Source: a virus
IMG/VR virus record: IMGVR_UViG_3300049595_004411
Location: 1 to 30,941 of that record
Reading direction: 5' to 3' (one strand)
Length of the DNA: 30,941 nucleotides
Shown: piece by piece, positions 5,793 to 12,730 of the stretch
Numbering within the stretch: the stretch's first letter is position 1
Layout: each line of letters begins with the position of its first letter
Program-made: the position numbers and the translations under genes
The notes under the pieces: model-generated
What the model saw: only the letters and a program-made list of their open reading frames with translations
Database searches by the model: none
What the model was told of the DNA's origin: nothing

Positions 5793-8045
5793 TTAGAAAT
5801 CGAGTTTTACAAGGAATTGTTGGATACTTTGCCTTTGTATTGGGGATTGTAGTTTCGATATTGCCATCAAGTCTCTATCGCCATCAAACAATCCTATTTC
5901 TGATACATAAGAAGTTGTGCCAGGTGTCCAAGTTGGATTTGATGAATTTAAGAATTGATTTTGAGATAAATTACATAGCCATCTCATTTCATAAATTGTT
6001 GCTTGTATTTCAGTTTCCAAATTACCGTAAAAGAAATACTCATCTCCAAAATTTAGAGTTGGGTTCGTATCACCTATTGATGGTAAACTAATATAGTTAT
6101 TCAAGTCATAAGTTGGAGCTGAGTTATATAGAGTGTTTGTAATAACAAAAGTCGTTGCTGATAAATTTGCCTGACTAATTATTGAGGATGGTAATTGAGA
6201 TGTTACATTAATTAATTTCCAACCTGTGGGGTCTGGTCTGTTATCTCCGACAACTTTTTGACATAAAATTTCAAATGTGTTGAAGTTGGATAGGCTCGGT
6301 AAACAAGCAAACTCATTTCCGAATGTAACTGAGAAATTTTGACTTGTCGAATTACAACTTTGATTAGGTCCCTGTAATTTTTGATAGTAATTACAATGTA
6401 ACGAATTAGTAAATAAAAGAGTAGACGACAATCTATATGTTATGTACATATATTGAGTGTTACCTGTAAGTACGCCTTGTTCCGAACCATCAGGGGTTAC
6501 AAGTGCAACTCTTGGTGCTGGTAAGGTCCAATTTCTATTAGACTTGTAAGATAATGCGGCTATGATTTCTTCATCATCAATTACTACAATATGTAAGTCA
6601 GGGAATACTTTACCAATTCTACTTGGGTAACCATCAACATTAGGGTTTGTATCCCATAAATGATAATATCTATGACCAGGTAAATTCATTTCTGTATTAA
6701 CATTCGATGTTAAGTAATGTTCTTCAAACAATGTCAGGTCTTCGAACCCTTCAGGGTCTACGTAAAAAGTTTGTCCTTGGCAACAATTTGTGGATTTGTG
6801 CCACTGTAAAGTAGGTATATGTAATCTGAAGTTTCTTGCCATACCAACCGTGTTTGTAACATTTTCAGAATCGAAAGGTTGTAATGCAAATTTTTCACCA
6901 TAAACAAAATCTATTGTATTGTTAGTATAGTGAATTATTGCAATAGCCTTTTGGTCCTTTCCTGGTACAGTTATTTGGTCACCAAGTGAATTATAATAAT
7001 ACACAGAACTTGAATCTGTTTGTCCTGTACTATTGCTGTAAGCAAAGTATTCTTTACTACCTAAATAATTAGTTGACCCGTAATTAGTATACCCTTGGTT
7101 TACAGAATCGTTTACACCCGCGGGAGATTCACTCCAAGGAATATTCATGTTCCACACATTAACATTAAATAAATCAACATCACAAACGGATTGAAAATTT
7201 AATACATCCTGATTCCAATGTGGTTCAGGAGTTGCACTATCATAAAAATTCGTCATCCCTGATGGATAAACCAATATTCTCGCATTACCAAACCCTCCCG
7301 AGGTTGCATAATTTGGTACTTTTCTATCCAATGTCAGTGTATTTCCTGCAACATTTATTATCTTATATGTCAAAATTGGATTACAACTTTGAAATCCTAA
7401 CAAACAATTTCTATCTGTTGGTGGTAAAGGAGGGCATGGGTTATAGGTTGAATATGGTGAAATGCAAGTACCTGATGAAGGCGTGTAAGTACAATTACAA
7501 GAAGTATCGGTTTGATAATAAACAGTAATATAATCGCCGGCAGAGAAACTCTGTGTTGTTGCGGTATTACAGGTATCCAAATTGACTGTCATTTGATTAG
7601 AATTGAAAGTCAATGTTGATATATCAACCACATAATTTGGATTTTTTACATATTCCCCTCCAGTTCTCGCATACCAATTAGTAGGTAATGAAGTTGTGTC
7701 TGCACTGAAAAAACCTCTCATTGGTGCTACGTTATAAACATCAGAAATAACGGAATCCATAAATGGTATACCATATTTTGGTCCACCTACTTCATCTATA
7801 TAATATGGATATTTTACATTTTGTGAATTGGCTTGCGGAACAGGTGCTCCATTTTGTGAGTTAAATGCGGGCTCTAATATTACAGTATTTGTTTGATTAT
7901 AACCTGTTATAGCATTGTAAGAAATTTCACTATCTCCTACTTGGAAATATTTTATATTGAAGTTACCTTGAGACATTTTTTCTCTTCCGATGTCGGTAAT
8001 TCTTGTATTTATTAATCCTGATGTATTTTTAAGAATATAAGCCAT
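5793..8045 (-). CDS. Large tail/baseplate-associated protein
   Basis: A 750-residue protein using ATG 8045, four bases after the upstream stop; an earlier ATG at 8069 lies inside the previous gene and adds unrelated residues. The N-terminus (ILKNTSGLINTRITDIGREK, then FNIKYFQVGDSEISYN) looks like a conserved docking domain. The C-terminus (YVSEIGLFDGDRDLMAISKL) resembles the SEIGLYD-type signature of phage tail-fibre and collar families. The middle is long and beta-rich, with several CxC/CC clusters (SCNCTY, TNCCQG). It is the last gene of the tail block, where fibres or their adaptors are usually found. I infer a fibre or peripheral baseplate component; the exact T4 counterpart is not clear. 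Confidence 0.8.
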   Translation of the reverse strand: MAYILKNTSGLINTRITDIGREKMSQGNFNIKYFQVGDSEISYNAITGYNQTNTVILEPAFNSQNGAPVPQANSQNVKYPYYIDEVGGPKYGIPFMDSVISDVYNVAPMRGFFSADTTSLPTNWYARTGGEYVKNPNYVVDISTLTFNSNQMTVNLDTCNTATTQSFSAGDYITVYYQTDTSCNCTYTPSSGTCISPYSTYNPCPPLPPTDRNCLLGFQSCNPILTYKIINVAGNTLTLDRKVPNYATSGGFGNARILVYPSGMTNFYDSATPEPHWNQDVLNFQSVCDVDLFNVNVWNMNIPWSESPAGVNDSVNQGYTNYGSTNYLGSKEYFAYSNSTGQTDSSSVYYYNSLGDQITVPGKDQKAIAIIHYTNNTIDFVYGEKFALQPFDSENVTNTVGMARNFRLHIPTLQWHKSTNCCQGQTFYVDPEGFEDLTLFEEHYLTSNVNTEMNLPGHRYYHLWDTNPNVDGYPSRIGKVFPDLHIVVIDDEEIIAALSYKSNRNWTLPAPRVALVTPDGSEQGVLTGNTQYMYITYRLSSTLLFTNSLHCNYYQKLQGPNQSCNSTSQNFSVTFGNEFACLPSLSNFNTFEILCQKVVGDNRPDPTGWKLINVTSQLPSSIISQANLSATTFVITNTLYNSAPTYDLNNYISLPSIGDTNPTLNFGDEYFFYGNLETEIQATIYEMRWLCNLSQNQFLNSSNPTWTPGTTSYVSEIGLFDGDRDLMAISKLQSPIQRQSIQQFLVKLDF

Positions 8046-8049
8046 ATTT

Positions 8050-9678
8050 TTAAGGTGGGCAGCTTCCAAGTGAAACAGTTAATGTCTGAGATTGACCTTG
8101 TGTGGATGTATTACAACATGTACATCCTTGTATTTGTGGTTGGTTTATGTTTAAATAATCTGTGACTTTAACACAACAACTTACATTAGATGGGTTTACA
8201 ATTGTTACAACTGATTGTCCACTAATAACATCTGAACCTGTTATAGTAATACCATTATATGTGTTAGTCACTCCTGTAATATGTTGGCTAATACCTTGAC
8301 CTCTAGAACAAGTTCCAATACTAGGACTTGTACTTGTGTTTTGTTGTGTAGTAGGTGTGATACCTAATATCGTTCCATTTTTAGTAATCTGTGTAGATTG
8401 GGTATAACTACCATTAGCAGGGTTATTACTGAATACTGCAAAATTCAAATTGTCAATTAAATTAAAGGTTATTGTGGTACCTATTGGTAAAGTTGTTGGT
8501 TGGTTCAAGTCGTTAAGAACGGCTACAACAAAATTTATTCTCTTTTGTGATGCCGATATTGTTGTTGTTGTGGCGTTTACCACCAATTTGTAATTAATTG
8601 GTGTTTGATTACTTGTAAGTGTAACCGTGTTTTGTATGATTGTGTTATTCGCATCTTTTGCATATACTGAGTATTGACCAGCATTTAAATTATTAAATAA
8701 TCTACTTAGTCCACCTGAAAAAACGGAAAGTCCGCCATCAATTGACCATAAAATTGGTGCCGTGGCATTTTGAACTTCCATAAATATTGAACCGTTGGTT
8801 TGTCCGACACAAGTAGGATTTGTACCATTCAAGGTTTTGAATGTCATTAACGGAGTAGAACAAGAACCAACATAAGATGTCGTTGGATTAGTATACTGAC
8901 CTATACCGTTGATTTGCCATTGACCAGTAGGTGGTGTACTCGGATTTGATAGTGTTAAAAATTGTGTACCTATCTGTGTAAACCAATAATTATTAGACGA
9001 GTTCCATGAAATTGTAGAAGTAGTCGAACTGAAAGTATTTTTACCGTTAACAACATTTGTTGTTTTGTTGAATTGAACACTACTTGTTGGTCCTTGTAGA
9101 CAAATAGTTTGTGGAACGAATGGTTGGGGGGCTGGCGTTACTGTCGGAGTTGGTGTAGGTGTAGGTGTGGATGGTATTAAAGTACATGTTGTAGTTGCAG
9201 TATAATCCGGCCCTCCGTTAGGCCAATCATAATCCGTAACAGTAATGGTATATATGGTAGTTGGATTAGCATTATTCAGAGTTGCCCCTAAAAACCCGTT
9301 ACTCCATAAAATTTTATATGGAGGTGTTCCCCCACTAACATTTATTGTTATAGTTGATGTAGAAACATTCGGACTACAACTTATGCTTAAAGGTACAATC
9401 GTCAGGATATCACATTCACTTGTTGCGGTTACCCGAACACAAGGATTTGTAGAAATACAAGTAGGACAATCTGTTTGGATGGTAAGTGTGGCTCCAACAG
9501 ATGAGTAAGTTGGCGAACCAGGTACTAATTGTGATGATGGTATAACAATTGTGCATCCCGTAAAATTGTTTGGTATTTGAGCGTAATTAGAACTACCTAT
9601 AGTTAATGGTGCGACCAAACCAGTTAGAGTGAAAGTGATATTACTATCACAACAGGATTTTAAATATGAAATTGCCAT
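8050..9678 (-). CDS. Modular tail adhesin with SprB-like repeats and a PTPTP linker
   Basis: This 542-residue protein is clearly modular. Residues 5-80 hold a Cys-rich module (CCD, then TGCTIVI, then DCPTC) that also ends the preceding 247-residue protein. Residues 98-165 are a SprB-like repeat (SGGTPPYKILWSNG, then YTITVTD). A Pro-Thr linker spans 170-184, followed by a beta domain with cysteines at about 193 and 273. A second SprB-like repeat spans 283-356 (NPTCVGQTNGSI, then LNAGQYSVYAKD). The last 180 residues are beta-rich and end in Cys clusters (GCTCC). SprB repeats are known from flavobacterial surface adhesins, so binding to the host surface is a plausible role. There is no signal peptide, as expected for a cytoplasmically assembled virion part. 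Confidence 0.82.
   Translation of the reverse strand: MAISYLKSCCDSNITFTLTGLVAPLTIGSSNYAQIPNNFTGCTIVIPSSQLVPGSPTYSSVGATLTIQTDCPTCISTNPCVRVTATSECDILTIVPLSISCSPNVSTSTITINVSGGTPPYKILWSNGFLGATLNNANPTTIYTITVTDYDWPNGGPDYTATTTCTLIPSTPTPTPTPTVTPAPQPFVPQTICLQGPTSSVQFNKTTNVVNGKNTFSSTTSTISWNSSNNYWFTQIGTQFLTLSNPSTPPTGQWQINGIGQYTNPTTSYVGSCSTPLMTFKTLNGTNPTCVGQTNGSIFMEVQNATAPILWSIDGGLSVFSGGLSRLFNNLNAGQYSVYAKDANNTIIQNTVTLTSNQTPINYKLVVNATTTTISASQKRINFVVAVLNDLNQPTTLPIGTTITFNLIDNLNFAVFSNNPANGSYTQSTQITKNGTILGITPTTQQNTSTSPSIGTCSRGQGISQHITGVTNTYNGITITGSDVISGQSVVTIVNPSNVSCCVKVTDYLNINQPQIQGCTCCNTSTQGQSQTLTVSLGSCPP
9152..9170. repeat. GGTGTA short tandem repeat
   Basis: About three copies of GGTGTA on the plus strand encode the Pro-Thr linker of the 542-residue protein on the minus strand. 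It parallels the tract at 5018-5053. Such tracts can change length by slippage and so alter linker length. Confidence 0.75.
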
Positions 9679-9720
9679 CTAATCTTTTTTATTCAAAAAA
9701 AATAATCTTGTATTTTTGAT

Positions 9721-9728
9721 TATAAATA
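9721..9728 (-). promoter_or_regulatory. TATTTATA element in the 65-base gap before the 542-residue gene
   Basis: Minus-strand TATTTATAATCA lies 42 bases before the ATG at 9678, in the widest gap between the distal tail genes. The 12-base context matches the element at 4269. It may start a separate transcript for the last two genes of the block. Confidence 0.4.
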
Positions 9729-9743
9729 TCTAAACCCATGTTT

Positions 9744-10487
9744 TTAACAAGGGTCAATTTCTTCACAATCATCACAACTTCTCATAATTGGGTTTGGAAA
9801 TACAATTGAATAATTTCTATTGGTTGTTGAATTCCAATCTGTACTACTAACGTATGTTTGATTTGGGGTATCGTAATTGCCAATTACTATTGTACAACCT
9901 GTATATCCTGTACCTGTTCCAGTACCTGATGGTGGTATTTCGACAAACCATGATATATTAGGTTCAAATGTTGATTGAAAATTTTCTTCAAATGTAAAAG
10001 TATAATCATCACAACAAGCACTAAAATATGTAGGTGCAACATTATCATAACACTCTTGGCAGGTGGTGTAACTAACACCCGTAATGACCAAATCAATTGC
10101 CGCGTTATTGGTAAACTGAAAACCTGAGAAAGTCCAACATTGTCCAAAGTTTTCCAATGATACTACATCCCCAAAGTTAAGTATTGGTACGTTTTCTGTA
10201 TACAAACAAACTGAAGTGTCAGCACAATTACAAAAAGTGGAATAAACACCAGGTAATAAAGTACATACCACAGGTATTTCTTTAAGACATGGAACCACAA
10301 GCTCATTAATTTTCAAAGAAATTGCAGGGGCTCCACTGAAAGCATCAGGTAAAGGAATTACTTGTATTGGCGGAACTGTAGATGATATTGTATCTATATA
10401 CACACAATCATTTCCCAAAAAATTACATATTGAAATTTCGTAAGGTGGTGTAAGTCCTGTTATTGATGAAATTATTATGTTTTTCAT
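9744..10487 (-). CDS. Cysteine-rich tail protein with two shared modules
   Basis: The 247-residue protein contains 16 cysteines, many as CxC, CC or CxxC (FCNC, TCQEC, SACCDD, SCDDC). Its N-terminal 70 residues are paralogous to the small plus-strand protein at 4293-4523. Its C-terminal 95 residues (CCDDYTFTF, then YTGCTIVI, then SCDDCEEIDPC) match the N-terminus of the neighbouring 542-residue protein. It is therefore built entirely from modules shared with other genes here. No catalytic motif or membrane segment is visible. It sits between two SprB-repeat proteins with a three-base gap upstream, so it is probably a linker or adhesin subunit of the same tail structure. The cysteines could bind metal or form disulfides after release. 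Confidence 0.78.
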   Translation of the reverse strand: MKNIIISSITGLTPPYEISICNFLGNDCVYIDTISSTVPPIQVIPLPDAFSGAPAISLKINELVVPCLKEIPVVCTLLPGVYSTFCNCADTSVCLYTENVPILNFGDVVSLENFGQCWTFSGFQFTNNAAIDLVITGVSYTTCQECYDNVAPTYFSACCDDYTFTFEENFQSTFEPNISWFVEIPPSGTGTGTGYTGCTIVIGNYDTPNQTYVSSTDWNSTTNRNYSIVFPNPIMRSCDDCEEIDPC

Positions 10488-10490
10488 TTT

Positions 10491-12725
10491 TTAACAACTA
10501 AGACAATTTATCACGTATCCGATTTTTAATTGTACCGTTATTGTTTGGTTTGCCAACCCAGTAGTGGATTCTTCACAACTTGTATTAATTGTAATTGTGT
10601 TGTTACTAACGTCTATTATAACATCTCCGATTCCAGAAACGTTGTTTAATAAACTTTCAACTGCGTTGTACCATTGAGCATCGGTTGGGACTGAAGTTAA
10701 GGTTGTTGCGGTAAAGAAACTTTGACTAAACCCTGTTCCAGCAACGCTTGTGAATGCTGAAAACGTGGCGGAACTAAATAAACAACCGGTACAACCATTT
10801 GTCACATCCAAGTATCCTTCATTGAACATTTTGGAAATTGTTCTTTCGGTTAGTACACCTGTGCTAGTAATTGTACTATCGCAAACTTCAAATAAGGAGT
10901 TGTTAGAGATGATATAATTACCTGTCAGTGTAATGCTTCTTGTTAGAGAACAACCGTCGTCATCGATTACTGTTAAAGAATAAGTTCCTGCAGATAAATT
11001 AGTAACAGTTGTTGTTGTTTGACCATTGACATTCGATGACCAATTCAGAGTGTAAGGAGGATTTCCTTGATAAATGTTGGCATAAATTTGTCCGTTTGAA
11101 CCATTGGTTGAGTTAGTAGGAATCAAAACAAAATCCAATTGTTGACTCGGGTCTATTGTAAAATTTTCAGTTTGTACACAGAATCCTTTGGTGTCCTCAA
11201 TTGTTATTGAATATGACCCTGATGATAAGTTATTAAACGTATATGAAGAAAGAAATGTTGGCGGTGAGGGGGCAATCTCTGTTCCATCTCCACCTTCAAT
11301 AGAATAAACAAAAGGACCGGTTCCTCCCGAACTTTTTGTGATTGTTACAGAACCATTGCTTTGACCACAGGTCACACCTGTAACACTTGATGTGATGTTG
11401 AACAAGTTTGTTGCTTGAACTTCATAGGTTCCGGAAAAAGTACAAATTGAATCTGATATTGTAAGGGTGTAATTATCGGCCAAAAGATTAGTAAAAGTGG
11501 TATTCGTGGTACCATTTCTTTGTTGTAAATTACCGTTTGAACTAATCAATGTATAGGTAAATGTACCAGTACCACCGACTAATGAAACACTTATTGAACC
11601 ATTACTATTATTACAGGTTGTATTAGTGATATTCACCGAACTCACACCAAAACTATTAGGTTGTGTTAAAGTTACAATAGTATTAAAATTACATAATGCA
11701 GAATCAGTAACTTCTATATAGTATGAACCGGCCGTCAATCCTGAAAAAACATAGTTTTGTGAATAACTAACATCTATATATGAATTAGATGGAATGTAAT
11801 ATCTATAAGGAGGTGTTCCGTCTATTACTGTAATCTGTATACTACCATTCGGTTGAAAACATGTTGGTGGAGTTGGTATAACTTCTCCTAAGGTTACTGG
11901 ATTGTTTTGTGAAACGGTTGCCGTTTTAGTTAGTGTACATCCTTGTGAGTCAGTGATTGTAATAGCATATTGACCTGATGTTAATCCTGTTATTGATGTA
12001 CCTGTTAATGGTTGACCTGTTGATTCTAAATATAGGACAGGGTTAACTGATTGCCATTGATATGTGTAAGGGGATACGCCAGTCAAACCGGTAATAAATA
12101 ACCTACCAACACCTGTTGAGGCATTTCCACAATCCGCGTCGTTGACAATATATAACCCATAATCAATTTCAACCGAACTTTGTATAATACAGGTCTCACT
12201 TTTACCTGTACATCCTCCACCATCATTTCCAATTACATAATAGGCACCATCAGGCAACGATTCAAATATATAACTATTTATAACACTTTGTACTGATTGT
12301 AATAACACATCATTTCGATATAAATCAAAAACTACAGTTCCGAAAGAGTTTAATGTAGATGCGCATAACGAACCGTTTTCTATTCCACAAGACGTATCAA
12401 TTATTTTACTTAAACTAACACAAGAACTAGCGGATGAAACATATATATTAATAGTTGAGATGTTATTTTGAGTAGTTGCGGTTGGATTTCCACAACTATC
12501 ATTTATTCTCATTATATATAAACCAGCACTAAGATTATTATATTCTTTTGCGCCGTTATTGATTGTTTCAGTGAATTGACCCGTATCAGGACTTGTTAAA
12601 GGTTGAATCCAAGTTATCGTAATTGGTTCTGCACTTGCACTCAAAAAAAGAGTAAAACCACCTGAACCATTATTTTGACAGTCCCCTGTTACACTAAAAC
12701 TACTAAGATTGGCTGGACAAGACAT
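10491..12725 (-). CDS. SprB-repeat tail adhesin, about seven repeats
   Basis: The 744-residue protein is almost wholly Ig-like SprB-type repeats. The clearest lie at about residues 195-272, 285-355, 365-437, 448-527 and 537-600, with two weaker ones at 10-95 and 105-185. Each has an entry such as TCNNSNGSI, a turn such as GGTGPFVYSI or GTPPYRYYI, and an exit such as LSAGTYSLTVIDDDGCS. SprB repeats occur in the long mobile adhesin of gliding flavobacteria. The final 140 residues are a separate module shared with the end of the preceding 993-residue protein (QWYNAVE, then IGYVINC). There is no signal peptide or type IX sorting domain, so this is a virion protein rather than a host adhesin. Five bases separate it from the upstream gene. 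Confidence 0.85.
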   Translation of the reverse strand: MSCPANLSSFSVTGDCQNNGSGGFTLFLSASAEPITITWIQPLTSPDTGQFTETINNGAKEYNNLSAGLYIMRINDSCGNPTATTQNNISTINIYVSSASSCVSLSKIIDTSCGIENGSLCASTLNSFGTVVFDLYRNDVLLQSVQSVINSYIFESLPDGAYYVIGNDGGGCTGKSETCIIQSSVEIDYGLYIVNDADCGNASTGVGRLFITGLTGVSPYTYQWQSVNPVLYLESTGQPLTGTSITGLTSGQYAITITDSQGCTLTKTATVSQNNPVTLGEVIPTPPTCFQPNGSIQITVIDGTPPYRYYIPSNSYIDVSYSQNYVFSGLTAGSYYIEVTDSALCNFNTIVTLTQPNSFGVSSVNITNTTCNNSNGSISVSLVGGTGTFTYTLISSNGNLQQRNGTTNTTFTNLLADNYTLTISDSICTFSGTYEVQATNLFNITSSVTGVTCGQSNGSVTITKSSGGTGPFVYSIEGGDGTEIAPSPPTFLSSYTFNNLSSGSYSITIEDTKGFCVQTENFTIDPSQQLDFVLIPTNSTNGSNGQIYANIYQGNPPYTLNWSSNVNGQTTTTVTNLSAGTYSLTVIDDDGCSLTRSITLTGNYIISNNSLFEVCDSTITSTGVLTERTISKMFNEGYLDVTNGCTGCLFSSATFSAFTSVAGTGFSQSFFTATTLTSVPTDAQWYNAVESLLNNVSGIGDVIIDVSNNTITINTSCEESTTGLANQTITVQLKIGYVINCLSC

Positions 12726-12730
12726 TTATA

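Noticed and set aside
8046-8069. Start of the 750-residue tail protein at 8069
   Set aside because: Lies within the previous gene's coding end; ATG 8045 comes four bases after that stop and precedes the conserved ILKNTSGLINTR segment.
8040-8070. Possible frameshift joining the 542-residue and 750-residue tail proteins
   Set aside because: There is a proper stop, a four-base gap and a conserved new N-terminus, with no slippery sequence.
9887-10147. Same-strand open frame inside the 247-residue tail gene
   Set aside because: Out of frame with the module-bearing protein; its product shows only hydrophobic low-complexity residues.
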